Origin: Stenotrophomonas panacihumi
GTDB taxonomy: Bacteria > Pseudomonadota > Gammaproteobacteria > Xanthomonadales > Xanthomonadaceae
NCBI RefSeq assembly: GCF_001431645.1
Contig: NZ_LLXU01000056.1
Location: 1-64,000, forward strand
Direction of reading: 5' to 3'
DNA length: 64,000 nucleotides
The position numbers and the translations under genes are program-made. Positions 47,154 through 55,776 of this stretch are shown one piece after another. The stretch's first letter is position 1, and each line of letters begins with the position of its first letter. The notes under the pieces are model-generated. The model worked only from the letters and a program-made list of their open reading frames with translations, was not told the DNA's origin and made no database searches.

Positions 47154-47887
47154 GCACATGGATGGCCTGCGTGCTCGCCGAGCACGCCAAACTGAAACGC
47201 ACGCTGGCCCGCGGGCTGGCCATCGCCGCGCCGGTATGCGCGGTGCTGTTGAGCCTGTTCGTGCTCGCCAACCTCGACACACTCGCCGCCTCCAAGGGCA
47301 TGCCGCGCTGGCAGGCCTACCTGGACACGCTGCTGCGCATCTGGGCCAGTTTCCTGCTGCCGATCATGGCCACGCTGCAGGCGGTGCTGATCGCCCAGCT
47401 CGAACATGCCAACCGGCAGTGGAAGTACCTGCTCGCGCTGCCGGTATCGCGCACCTCGCTGTACATGGCCAAGAGCGTGAACCTGTTCGGGCTGCTGCTG
47501 CTCGCGCATGTCGTGCTGTGGGTATTGGCGCTGGTGGCCTGCGCGGCCTTTGGCCTGGCACCCGGCGCGCTCGGCGAGGCAGCTGTTTTCCTCAGCCGCC
47601 AGCTCGGCGCCACGTTCGCCGCCGCGCTGGCGTTGGCGGCGGTGCAATTGCTGGTCTCCATTCGGCTGGAAAGTTTTGTCGGCGCCATCGGCGTGGGGTT
47701 GGTGGCCACGCTGGTCGCGCTGCTTGGCGCCGGCACGATGGGCCAGGCGGCGGGGTACTTTCCCTGGTCGATGCCGATCCATGCCTTGCAGCCGGTTTCC
47801 CCTGCATGGATGGCCGGCGCGGTGCTCGCCGCGGTACTGGTCACCGCGCTGGGCGCGCAGGTCCTGCGACGGATGCAGGTGCACTGA
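47150..47887 (+). CDS. ABC-2 type permease, partner of the 46254 ATPase
   Basis: A 245-residue protein with six predicted membrane segments (about 23-42, 62-82, 104-130, 140-165, 173-193 and 215-238). The pattern, with ANLDTLAASKGMPRWQAYLDT between helices 1 and 2 and WKYLLALPVSRTSLYMAKS before helix 3, fits ABC-2/BcrB-type permeases of bacteriocin self-protection systems. It is translationally coupled to the ATPase gene by a 4-base overlap. Confidence 0.85.
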   Translation: MSTWMACVLAEHAKLKRTLARGLAIAAPVCAVLLSLFVLANLDTLAASKGMPRWQAYLDTLLRIWASFLLPIMATLQAVLIAQLEHANRQWKYLLALPVSRTSLYMAKSVNLFGLLLLAHVVLWVLALVACAAFGLAPGALGEAAVFLSRQLGATFAAALALAAVQLLVSIRLESFVGAIGVGLVATLVALLGAGTMGQAAGYFPWSMPIHALQPVSPAWMAGAVLAAVLVTALGAQVLRRMQVH

Positions 47888-47894
47888 TCTTTCC

Positions 47895-47917
47895 GCGCGG
47901 ATGCAGTGCATCCGCGC
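47895..47917. other. Hairpin after the ABC permease gene
   Basis: GCGCGGATGCA (47895-47905) and TGCATCCGCGC (47907-47917) are perfect inverted repeats around a single base. There is no T-run, so it may stabilise the upstream message or mark partial termination before the peptide gene. Confidence 0.45.
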
Positions 47918-48048
47918 CCGTGTTGCTTCCGCGCAGGGCCGGCTTTCCGCTGGCGGGGCTTCCCTGCGCGTGACACCGCATTGGGCACATGACGTGCCCG
48001 ATAGCCAGGCGTTCGAGCCTGGTTCCATTGCTAGAAAAGGAGTTTTAC

Positions 48049-48186
48049 ATGCGCAAGCTCACTGCCAAGGAAATCGTCGAAGTCAGCGGCGGCCGCGCCG
48101 CCGGTTGCGGCCCGTCGCTGGGCGGCTTCCTGTGGTACCTGATGACCGACTGCATCCTGTGCGACGGCGGCACCCAGGTCTGCTGA
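48049..48186 (+). CDS. Bacteriocin precursor with double-glycine leader and four-cysteine core
   Basis: A 45-residue precursor, too short for usual gene callers. A strong AAAAGGAG ribosome binding site (48035-48042) precedes the ATG. The leader MRKLTAKEIVEVSGG (1-15) is a textbook double-glycine leader cut after Gly15 by C39 peptidases. The 30-residue core starts RAAGCGPSLGG, has Cys at 20, 35, 38 and 45, and a hydrophobic centre FLWYLM; G21-G25 gives one GxxxG motif. Four Cys allow two disulfides. The exporter, adaptor and a redox protein follow directly. Confidence 0.85.
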   Translation: MRKLTAKEIVEVSGGRAAGCGPSLGGFLWYLMTDCILCDGGTQVC

Positions 48187-48207
48187 TGCAGGCTGGCTGA
48201 CGCCACG

Positions 48208-48235
48208 GCCATGCCCGGGTTTTCCCGGGCATGGC
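48208..48235 (+). terminator. Strong hairpin between peptide gene and export genes (attenuator or RNA stabiliser)
   Basis: GCCATGCCCGGG (48208-48219) pairs perfectly with CCCGGGCATGGC (48224-48235) across a TTTT loop. With no T-run after it, full termination is unlikely; it more likely limits read-through or protects the 3' end of the short peptide message, so that the peptide is made in excess of the exporter. Confidence 0.6.
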
Positions 48236-48264
48236 TCCTCGACCGCAACAAACGGAGATAGGGA

Positions 48265-49203
48265 ATGTCGATGCCATCGACCCCCGGAGTGGGGTTGCTC
48301 GTCATGGCCTGCGCGTTGCTCGCGCTGCTGGGGCTGTCCTCGGTGATGGCCAAACGCGTGTTTCCTTCGGGCAGCCGCCGCTGGGACAGCCATCCCGCGC
48401 TGCAGGGCCTGTTGCTGCTGTCCGTCGCGCTGCTGTGGCTGCCGCTGGGTGCGGTGGCGAAAGGCGCGGGCGCTGCTTTCATCACCGCCGTGGTGGCGGG
48501 CGGCGCGGTGCTCTCGCTGTTGCGCGGACGGCAGGCGCCTTGCGATTGCTTCGGCGCGCTGACACCGCGCGGCCCCGCGTTGCACCTCGTGCTGCTGGTG
48601 CTCGCGCTGCTGTTCGACTTCGTGATCTGGCGCCAGCACGGCCTGCTCGATACCGGCCTCGCGCGCTGGCTCACCCCCGTGGCCGGTGCCGTGCTTGCCG
48701 CGGGCTTCTACCTCTGGCTGCGCCTGCGCCGCTACCAGACCGCGTTCTACCGGCCCGAGAAACTGGAGGGCCAACTACCGGAACGGCTCGAAGGTGATCG
48801 CGTCCTCGGCCATACCTCGCAGGGACAGGCACGCACGGTGGCCGAACTCGTCGGCCATGCGCCGGGGCTGGTGGTGGTGGCGTTGTCGTCCTCGTGCGTG
48901 AGCTGCCACACGCTGCTGGCCCGGTTGTCCGAACACGCCACGACCTCGCACGACCCGCTGCCGATCGCCGTGGTCAGCGACCACGCGCGCATGTTCGCGC
49001 GCGACGTGCAGGGGCTGGTCACGCTGGTTGATCCGCAGGTGGCCATCGCCCGCCACCTGCTCGCAGAGAAGCTGCCGATGGGCTTCGCCGTCAACGACGG
49101 TTTCGAACTGCTGGCGCCGCCGTCTTCGGGCAACGCCAGCATCCTGGGCCTGCTGGCCCTGCTCGATTCGATCAGGACGCCCGATGTCGCGACTGTTCCG
49201 TGA
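48265..49203 (+). CDS. MauE-like membrane domain fused to thioredoxin-like domain
   Basis: A 312-residue protein. Residues 1-155 have four hydrophobic helices (about 8-28, 46-66, 70-85, 105-122, with another near 135-152) and the MauE signature APCDCFG (Cys 93 and 95). Residues about 165-305 form a thioredoxin-like domain with a CxxC pair, SSSCVSCHTLL (Cys 211 and 214), like MauD. MauE and MauD help make disulfides in methylamine dehydrogenase; here the likely client is the Cys-rich peptide. It overlaps the HlyD gene by 20 bases. Confidence 0.8.
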   Translation: MSMPSTPGVGLLVMACALLALLGLSSVMAKRVFPSGSRRWDSHPALQGLLLLSVALLWLPLGAVAKGAGAAFITAVVAGGAVLSLLRGRQAPCDCFGALTPRGPALHLVLLVLALLFDFVIWRQHGLLDTGLARWLTPVAGAVLAAGFYLWLRLRRYQTAFYRPEKLEGQLPERLEGDRVLGHTSQGQARTVAELVGHAPGLVVVALSSSCVSCHTLLARLSEHATTSHDPLPIAVVSDHARMFARDVQGLVTLVDPQVAIARHLLAEKLPMGFAVNDGFELLAPPSSGNASILGLLALLDSIRTPDVATVP

Positions 49204-50440
49204 TGAGGCGGTGGCGGCGGCGCAATCCTCGCCGCTGGGCCGGATACGCCTGGCCACGCCGGTCGCCACCACGATCTATACCGGCGTGTTCACCGCGCTG
49301 TTCGTGGCGGCGCTGGTGTTCGTGTGCATGGGGCGCTACACGCGCCGGGTGACGGTGACCGGCGAGGTCACCTCCACCGTGGGCCTGGTGCAGGTGCATG
49401 CCGACCGTGCCTCGGTGGTGTCGCGCCTGCTGGTGCAGCGCGGGCAGGTGGTGAAGAAGGGCCAGCCGCTGGTGGAATACGCCGTGCAGCAGGGCGGCGA
49501 GGATTCCAGCGACGTCAACCGTGCCATCGCCGGCGAACTGCGCACCCAGCGTGACCTGGCGGCCGACGAGCTGGACGGCAGCATGCGCGGCTTCGACCTC
49601 AAGGCCGCCGACCTGCGGCAGCGCATCGCCGGCCTGCAGGTGCAGCGCACCGCGCTGCTCGACCAGCGTGGCCTGCTCGACGAGCAGATCGGCGTGCTGC
49701 GCAGCCGCCAGCAGCGTTACGAGCGCCTGCGCGCGCAGCAATACCTTTCGCAGGCCGAATTCGAATCCACCCGCAAGGAACTGATTTCCGTGCAGGTGCA
49801 GGAGAAGTCGATGCGCGTGCAGATCAGCCAGCTCGAAGAGCAGTTGGCGGTGGCGCATAGCGACCTGGCGCGCCTGCCGATCGAGCGCCGCAGCCGCGGC
49901 AATGCGATCCACGGCGACATCAGCCGCCTGCAGCAGGCGGTCATCGAACAGGAGGCCCGGCGCACCTGGCGCACGCTCTCGCCGGTGGACGGCGTCATCA
50001 CCGCGTTGCCGGTAAAGGCCGGCATCGTGGTGCAGGCGGGGCAGGTGATGGTGTCGGTGCTTCCGGCGAACGGCCGCATGGAAGCCACGCTGCTCATCAA
50101 TGGCGAGGCGGCTGGCTTCGTCGAGCCGGCGCAGCGCGTGTTGATGCGCCTGGATGCGTTTCCGTACCAGAAGTACGGCCACCTGGCCGGGCGCGTCGTC
50201 GCGGTGGATCGCAACCCCACCCGCGGCGCGGACCTGCAAGGCATCGCCTCAGCCGGCGCGAGCGCCAGCTACTACACCGCCACCGTCGCGCTGGATACGC
50301 AGGCGATGGAAGGCGAGGGGCGCCGCTACGGACTGTTGCCCGGCATGACCTGCCAGGCCGACGTGATGCTGGAGCGGCGGCGGCTGATCGAATGGGTGCT
50401 GGGCCCGGCGTTGGGCTTCGGCCGCAGAGTGATGGACTGA
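49184..50440 (+). CDS. HlyD family adaptor for peptide export (CvaA/RaxA-like)
   Basis: A 418-residue inner-membrane adaptor: one transmembrane helix (about 26-46), a short barrel half YTRRVTVTGEVTSTVGLVQV, a long alpha-helical hairpin (about 115-255, Gln/Arg/Leu-rich) and the second half WRTLSPVDGVITALPVKAGIVVQAG. The C terminus resembles CvaA/RaxA of class II bacteriocin or RaxX export. Start at ATG 49184 inside the end of the previous gene; the exporter gene begins 9 bases after its stop. Confidence 0.9.
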   Translation: MSRLFRDEAVAAAQSSPLGRIRLATPVATTIYTGVFTALFVAALVFVCMGRYTRRVTVTGEVTSTVGLVQVHADRASVVSRLLVQRGQVVKKGQPLVEYAVQQGGEDSSDVNRAIAGELRTQRDLAADELDGSMRGFDLKAADLRQRIAGLQVQRTALLDQRGLLDEQIGVLRSRQQRYERLRAQQYLSQAEFESTRKELISVQVQEKSMRVQISQLEEQLAVAHSDLARLPIERRSRGNAIHGDISRLQQAVIEQEARRTWRTLSPVDGVITALPVKAGIVVQAGQVMVSVLPANGRMEATLLINGEAAGFVEPAQRVLMRLDAFPYQKYGHLAGRVVAVDRNPTRGADLQGIASAGASASYYTATVALDTQAMEGEGRRYGLLPGMTCQADVMLERRRLIEWVLGPALGFGRRVMD

Positions 50441-50449
50441 GGAATCGCC

Positions 50450-52591
50450 ATGGATGACGTGATCCGCCCGGCCATCAAGCCGCGTGGCCTGGACCGGCTG
50501 CCGATGGTGCAGCAGAGCGAGTTCGCCGAGTGTGGGCTGTGCTGCCTGGTGATGGTGGCCAACTACCACGGCAACGGCATCTCGCTGGGTGAACTGCGCC
50601 AGCGCGACCCGGTATCGATGAAAGGCGTGACGCTGCTGAGCCTGATGCGCGACGCCATCGCGCTCAAGCTCACCCCGCGCGCGCTGCGCCTGGAACTGGA
50701 GGAGCTGGCGCAGCTGCAGGCACCCTGTGTATTGCACTGGGACCTGGACCATTTCGTGGTGCTCAAGGAAGTACGGCGCGACATCGTGGTGATCCACGAC
50801 CCGGCGCGCGGCGTGGTGACGATGCCGATGACCGAAGTGGGCCGGCACTTCACCGGCGTGGCGCTGGAGCTGGAACCCAGCCTGGACTTCCAGCGCGTGC
50901 GGCGTCGGCGCAAGGCCTCGCTGGGCACGGTGCTGGGGCAGGTGAGCGGGCTCAAGCGCGCGTTGCTGCACGTGCTGGCGCTATCGCTGGTGATCGAGGG
51001 CTTCACCCTGGTGGCGCCGTTCTACATGCAATGGGTGCTGGACCAGGTGGTGGTGGCACGCGACGAGAGCCTGCTGGTGCTGATCGGCCTGGGCTTCGGC
51101 CTGTTGGCGATCTTCCGCCCGGTGGTGACCGCCTTGCGCGCCTGGAACATCACCTGGCTGGGCGCCAACCTCAACCACCAGTGGGAGTCCAACCTGTTCC
51201 GGCACCTGCTGCACCTGCCGGCGACCTTCTTCGAACGCCGTCATGTCGGCGACGTGGTCTCGCGCTTCACCTCGGTGAAGTCGATCCAGAACGTGCTTTC
51301 CAGCCAGTTTGTCGCCACCGTGCTCGACGGCGTGATGTGCGTGTTCACGCTGGTGCTGATGTTCCTCTACAGCGCCAAGCTGGCGGTGTGGGTGGTGGTG
51401 GCGTTCGCGGCCTACCTGGGCCTGCGCACGTATTTTTTCGCCCCGTTGCGGCGCGCGAGCGAGGAGAAGATCGCCCAGGCCGCGCGCCAGCAGTCCAACC
51501 TGCTCGAGGCCATCCGCGGCATCCGCTCGCTGCAACTGGCCAACCAACAGGCCAGCCGGTTGGGTGGCTACGGCAATGCGCTGGCCGAAACGATCAACCG
51601 CGACGTGGTGGTGCAGCGCTGGCAGTTGGGGTTCGAACTGGCCAACGGCCTGCTGTTCGGCGTGTTTCGCGTCGGCGTCATCTGGTATGCCGCCACCTTG
51701 GTGATGGCGGGCGAGATGACCGCCGGCATGCTGGTCGCTTTCATCGCCTATGCCGACCTCTTCTCCACCCGCAGCGCGAACTTCGTCAACCAGCTTTACG
51801 AAATCCGCATGCTCGGCATGCATGCCGAGCGCATCGCCGAGATCGCCACCGCGCGCCCGGAAGCCGCGCTGGCAGGCGAGGGCGCACTGGCCGCACGCGG
51901 CGGCGCATTGCAGGTGCGAGGACTGCGCTTTCGTTATGGCAGCAACGAGCCCTGGGTGCTGGACGGGCTGGACATGGACATCGCCGAAGGCGAATGCGTG
52001 GCCATTGTCGGGGCCTCGGGCAACGGCAAATCGACGCTGGCCAAGCTGATCTTGGGCCTGCTGGAACCCGACGCCGGCGAGATACGCTGGGGCGGCGTGG
52101 ACATCCGCCAGCTTGGCAAGGCCCGCTTCCGCGACGCCGCCGCCGCGGTACTGCAGGACGACAGCCTGTTCGCCGGCTCGATCGCCGCCAACATCAGCTT
52201 CTTCGCCGCCGACGGCAAGCGCGAAGACGTCGAAGCGGCCGCGCGCATGGCGCAGATCCACGACGAGATCATGGCGATGCCGATGGGCTACGACACCCCG
52301 ATCGGCGATATGGGCGCGGCGCTGTCCGGCGGCCAGCGCCAGCGCGTGCTGCTGGCGCGCGCGCTCTACCGCAAGCCGCAGCTGCTGATCCTGGATGAAG
52401 CGACCAGCCACCTCGACGGCGCCAACGAGCGGAAGGTCAATGATGTGGTGAGTGGCCTGCGGCTGACCCGCATCATCATCGCGCACCGGCAGGAGACGAT
52501 CGCCGCTGCTTCGCGGGTGATTGAGTTGAAGCGGGCAAGCGTCACGACCCAGCCGGCAGAGGACGCGCCGGAGGTTGAAGCAGCCGTGTAG
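50450..52591 (+). CDS. Peptidase C39 domain ABC exporter (CvaB/RaxB-like)
   Basis: A 713-residue peptidase-containing ABC transporter. The N-terminal C39 domain (1-135) has catalytic Cys 28 (QQSEFAECGLCC), His 101 (WDLDHFVVL) and Asp 117 (VIHDPARG), as needed to cut double-glycine leaders. The membrane domain (about 155-440) has six helices; the ATPase domain has Walker A GASGNGKST (about 520), signature LSGGQRQRV and Walker B LLILDEATSHLD. It should mature and export the 48049 peptide. A terminator lies 138 bases downstream. Confidence 0.95.
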   Translation: MDDVIRPAIKPRGLDRLPMVQQSEFAECGLCCLVMVANYHGNGISLGELRQRDPVSMKGVTLLSLMRDAIALKLTPRALRLELEELAQLQAPCVLHWDLDHFVVLKEVRRDIVVIHDPARGVVTMPMTEVGRHFTGVALELEPSLDFQRVRRRRKASLGTVLGQVSGLKRALLHVLALSLVIEGFTLVAPFYMQWVLDQVVVARDESLLVLIGLGFGLLAIFRPVVTALRAWNITWLGANLNHQWESNLFRHLLHLPATFFERRHVGDVVSRFTSVKSIQNVLSSQFVATVLDGVMCVFTLVLMFLYSAKLAVWVVVAFAAYLGLRTYFFAPLRRASEEKIAQAARQQSNLLEAIRGIRSLQLANQQASRLGGYGNALAETINRDVVVQRWQLGFELANGLLFGVFRVGVIWYAATLVMAGEMTAGMLVAFIAYADLFSTRSANFVNQLYEIRMLGMHAERIAEIATARPEAALAGEGALAARGGALQVRGLRFRYGSNEPWVLDGLDMDIAEGECVAIVGASGNGKSTLAKLILGLLEPDAGEIRWGGVDIRQLGKARFRDAAAAVLQDDSLFAGSIAANISFFAADGKREDVEAAARMAQIHDEIMAMPMGYDTPIGDMGAALSGGQRQRVLLARALYRKPQLLILDEATSHLDGANERKVNDVVSGLRLTRIIIAHRQETIAAASRVIELKRASVTTQPAEDAPEVEAAV

Positions 52592-52729
52592 CGCCGGCGA
52601 CGCAAGATCCATCGTGCCGCGCCGGTGCACTGTCGAGCGGCCTGGCCTCCGGTCGTCGCGCGCCGAACCTTCCGCGGCGCTTTCGCGACCCTTCGCGCGC
52701 CCCACCCAACAGCAACCCCGCAAACAAAA

Positions 52730-52755
52730 AAGGCCGCCCCGAAGGGCGGCCTTTT
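52730..52755. terminator. Bidirectional intrinsic terminator between the bacteriocin module and the M3 peptidase gene
   Basis: AAGGCCGCCC (52730-52739) pairs with GGGCGGCCTT (52744-52753) around loop CGAA, with an A-run on one side and T-run on the other. Confidence 0.9.
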
Positions 52756-52777
52756 CTTCAAGCAAAGCAGCAGGACC

Positions 52778-54979
52778 TTACTTCCCAGCCGGCGCAGCCG
52801 CCTCGCCCCCGCTGGTCAGCCCGCGCTTCTCGAGCAGCGGCTCGATCTGCGGCGCATGGCCGGCGAAGTTCTGGAACAGCTGCATCGCATCCACGCTGCC
52901 GCCCTTGGACAGCAGCGTCTTGCGGAAGTGGTCGCCGTTCTCGCGGCTCAGGCCACCGTGCTCGCGGAACCACTGCTGCGTGTTCGCGTCCAGCACCTCG
53001 GACCAGATGTACGCGTAATAGCCCGCCGCATACCCGCCCATGATGTGGCTGAAGTACGGCGTGCGGTAACGCGGCGGCACCGGCGCATAGGCGATGCCAT
53101 CGGCGGCCAGCGACTGCACCTCGAACGGCATCACGCCGGCCGCGTCCGGCACCTTGTCGGCCGACAGCTGGTGCCAGTTCTGGTCCAGCATCGCCGCGCC
53201 CAGGTACTCGGTCGTTGCGAAGCCCTGGTTGAACTTCGACGCCGCCACCACCTTGTCCAGCAGCGCCTGCGGCATCGCCGCACCGGTCTGGTAGTGCTTG
53301 GCGTAGTGCTGCAGGATCGACGGATAGTCGGCCCACATCTCGTTCACCTGCGACGGGAACTCCACGAAATCGCGCGGCACGCTCGTGCCCGAGAAGTACG
53401 GGTACTTCACGTCCGAGAACATGCCGTGCAGCGCATGGCCGAACTCATGGAACATCGTCGTCACTTCATCCCACGTCAGCAGCGTCGGCTGGCCGGCCGG
53501 CGGCTTGGGGATGTTGAGGTGGTTGGCCACCACCGGCCGGTCACCGGTCAGCGCCGACTGCGACACGTACGAGTTCATCCAGGCGCCACCGCGCTTGGAA
53601 GCACGCGCGTACGGATCGTGGATGAAGATCGCCAGCTGCTTGCCGTCCGCGTCGAACACGTCATAGATGTAGATGTCGTCGCGGTACTTCGGCAGGTCGT
53701 GGCGCTCCTTGAAGGTCAGGCCGTATTCCTGGTTGGCGGCATAGAAAACGCCGTTCTCCAGCACGTTCTTGAACTCGAAGTACGGCTTGAGCTGCGATTC
53801 GTCGAAGTTGTACTTCGCCTGGCGCACCTTCTCGCTGTAGAACGCCCAGTCCCACGGCTCCAGCTTGAAGGTCGGCTTGCGCGCGGCCTTCTGCTCGGCG
53901 TCGATCATCTTCTGCAGGTCGGCCGCCTCGCGCTTGGCGTTGGCCACCGCCGGCGGGGCCAGCTGGCCCAGCATCGCGTTGACCGCTTCGGGCGTCTTGG
54001 CGGTCTGGTTTTCCAGCGAATACGCCGCGTAGGTCGGGAAGCCCAGCAGCTTCGCCTTGTCGGCGCGCAGCTTCATGATGCGCGCGACCAGCGCGGTGTT
54101 GTCGAACTCGCCGCCGTGGCTGCCGCGGTTCACCGAGGCCTCGAAGATGCGCTGGCGCAGTTCGCGGTTCTTCAGCTGCGCCAGCGGCGGCTGGCCGGTG
54201 GTGTTGAGCAGGGCGATGACGTACTTGCCGTCGAGCTTGCGCGCCTTGGCCGCTTCGGCGGCGGCGGAGATCTGCTCCTCGGACAGGCCGTCGAGCTGCT
54301 TGACGTCATCCACCACGACGGCGGCGGCGTTCACCTCGGCCAGCACGTTCTGGCTGAACTGCGTGCCCAGGCGCGCCATCTCGGCGTTCATCGACTTCAG
54401 CGTCGCCTTGTCGGCGTCGGAGAGCTTGGCGCCATCGCGCACGAAATCGGTGTAGTACTTCTCGACCAGGCGCACGCCTTCGGCGTCCAGGTCCAGCGTA
54501 TCGCGCTTGTCGTACAGCGCCTGGATACGCGCGAACAGCTTGCCGTTGAGCGAGATCGCATCGCGGTGCGCGGCGAACTTCGCCGAGTAGTCGGCCTGCA
54601 GCTGCTTGCGGGTGTCGTTGGTGTCGGTGCCTACCAGGTTGAAGAACACCGTGGTGGCGCGGTCCAGCACCTGGCCGCTCTTCTCCAGCGCGATGATCGT
54701 GTTGTCGAAGGTCGGCTTGGCCTTGTTGTTGGCGATGGCCTCCACTTCCTTGAGCTGCTGCGCCATGCCGGCATCGAAGGCGGGGGCGAAGTCGCTGTCC
54801 TGGATCTTGTCGAACTGCGGGTAGTGCAGCGGCAGCGGGCTTTCGCTGAAGAACGGGTTGGCCGAGGCCGGGGTGGCGGCAGTGGCGGCGGTAGCGCTCA
54901 TGGCATCGAGGGCGTTGGCGAAGGCGGGAGTGGTCGCGCCGAGGGCGACGGCCAGGGCCAGGGCAAGGCGGGTGGTCAA
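52778..54979 (-). CDS. dcp: M3 family peptidyl-dipeptidase (Dcp-like)
   Basis: A 733-residue exported zinc peptidase that removes C-terminal dipeptides or cleaves oligopeptides. The signal peptide is MTTRLALALAVALGATTPAFA. The zinc motif HEFGH is at 511-515 (TTMFHEFGHALHGMFSD), with the third ligand in EFPSQVNEMWADY. The start is a TTG at 54979: GAGGAG lies 6 bases upstream and the signal sequence begins there, while the open frame further upstream lacks support. It ends at the bidirectional terminator. Confidence 0.93.
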   Translation of the reverse strand: MTTRLALALAVALGATTPAFANALDAMSATAATAATPASANPFFSESPLPLHYPQFDKIQDSDFAPAFDAGMAQQLKEVEAIANNKAKPTFDNTIIALEKSGQVLDRATTVFFNLVGTDTNDTRKQLQADYSAKFAAHRDAISLNGKLFARIQALYDKRDTLDLDAEGVRLVEKYYTDFVRDGAKLSDADKATLKSMNAEMARLGTQFSQNVLAEVNAAAVVVDDVKQLDGLSEEQISAAAEAAKARKLDGKYVIALLNTTGQPPLAQLKNRELRQRIFEASVNRGSHGGEFDNTALVARIMKLRADKAKLLGFPTYAAYSLENQTAKTPEAVNAMLGQLAPPAVANAKREAADLQKMIDAEQKAARKPTFKLEPWDWAFYSEKVRQAKYNFDESQLKPYFEFKNVLENGVFYAANQEYGLTFKERHDLPKYRDDIYIYDVFDADGKQLAIFIHDPYARASKRGGAWMNSYVSQSALTGDRPVVANHLNIPKPPAGQPTLLTWDEVTTMFHEFGHALHGMFSDVKYPYFSGTSVPRDFVEFPSQVNEMWADYPSILQHYAKHYQTGAAMPQALLDKVVAASKFNQGFATTEYLGAAMLDQNWHQLSADKVPDAAGVMPFEVQSLAADGIAYAPVPPRYRTPYFSHIMGGYAAGYYAYIWSEVLDANTQQWFREHGGLSRENGDHFRKTLLSKGGSVDAMQLFQNFAGHAPQIEPLLEKRGLTSGGEAAAPAGK

Positions 54980-55068
54980 GGAGGACTCCTCACAGAATAC
55001 GGAATCCCCGAGGCTACCCGATGCCCCGGGCCGGCCGCCCGTGACGAAAGACATGCGACATACCGGTT

Positions 55069-55659
55069 CTACAGCACTTCGAACTGGCGGACGATGAAGA
55101 GCAGCTGGTAGGCCAGCCCGGCCAGGGCGAATACCGCGTGGTAGGTGGCGTTGCGGGTGGCGAGGGCGATCAGGCTGAATGCGTCGAAGGCCAGGTCGCG
55201 CGCGAGCATTTCCGGGGCCAGCGCGGCGAAATAGGTGGCGCCCTTGATGCGGGTGTCGGCCAGGTCGATCACGTAGGCCAGCGCGAGCAGGCCGAAGAAC
55301 CAGGCCCGGCGCTGGTAGAAGTAATCGCGCCAGTCGGCGTATTCGTCGATGTTTTCCGGCAGCACCAGCGTGCACAGCAGGTACAGCAGCAGGGCGTAGA
55401 GGGTGACGAACAGGTAGAGGTTGAACGTCCACTGGGTCACCAGGCTGAGCCGGTATTCCCACCACCAGAACGAGAGCAGGTACAGGAACATCGACCCGGC
55501 CCAGACCAGGTGCACCCAGTACACGCGCTTGCGGCCGGGGTGTTCGATGATGCGCGCGAGCTGGCGCAGCAGGTGGGTCAGGCCCAGGCCGACCACCATG
55601 CCCAGCACGATGCGCATGTGGATGAAGCCCTGCGACAGCGCATCGACGGACGTGGCCAT
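55069..55659 (-). CDS. Six-TM membrane protein of unknown function
   Basis: A 196-residue protein with about six hydrophobic segments and aromatic-rich helices (SMFLYLLSFWWWEYRLSL, YLFVTLYALLLYLLCTLVLP). No family recognised; it is of the type found in Xanthomonadaceae as hypothetical membrane proteins. Start at ATG 55659, just before HMRIVLGMVVGLGLTHLLRQL. Divergent from the glutathione peroxidase gene. Confidence 0.75.
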   Translation of the reverse strand: MATSVDALSQGFIHMRIVLGMVVGLGLTHLLRQLARIIEHPGRKRVYWVHLVWAGSMFLYLLSFWWWEYRLSLVTQWTFNLYLFVTLYALLLYLLCTLVLPENIDEYADWRDYFYQRRAWFFGLLALAYVIDLADTRIKGATYFAALAPEMLARDLAFDAFSLIALATRNATYHAVFALAGLAYQLLFIVRQFEVL

Positions 55660-55776
55660 GCCCGGTTTCCACGAAGGACCCGTGCCGATGGTGTGCCGGG
55701 CCGGGCGGCAATTCAAGCCGGCGCGCACGCGGCGGCGGCCTGGATTATGCTGGCCGTGCAGATGCAGGGGGATGCA

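Noticed and set aside
47895..47917. Transcription terminator before the peptide gene
   Set aside because: A strong hairpin exists, but with no T-run, so I list it only as a hairpin.
47901..48200. Alternative peptide ORF overlapping the bacteriocin gene
   Set aside because: No ribosome binding site and Arg/Ala-rich low-complexity translation; the AAAAGGAG-led frame at 48049 is the real one.
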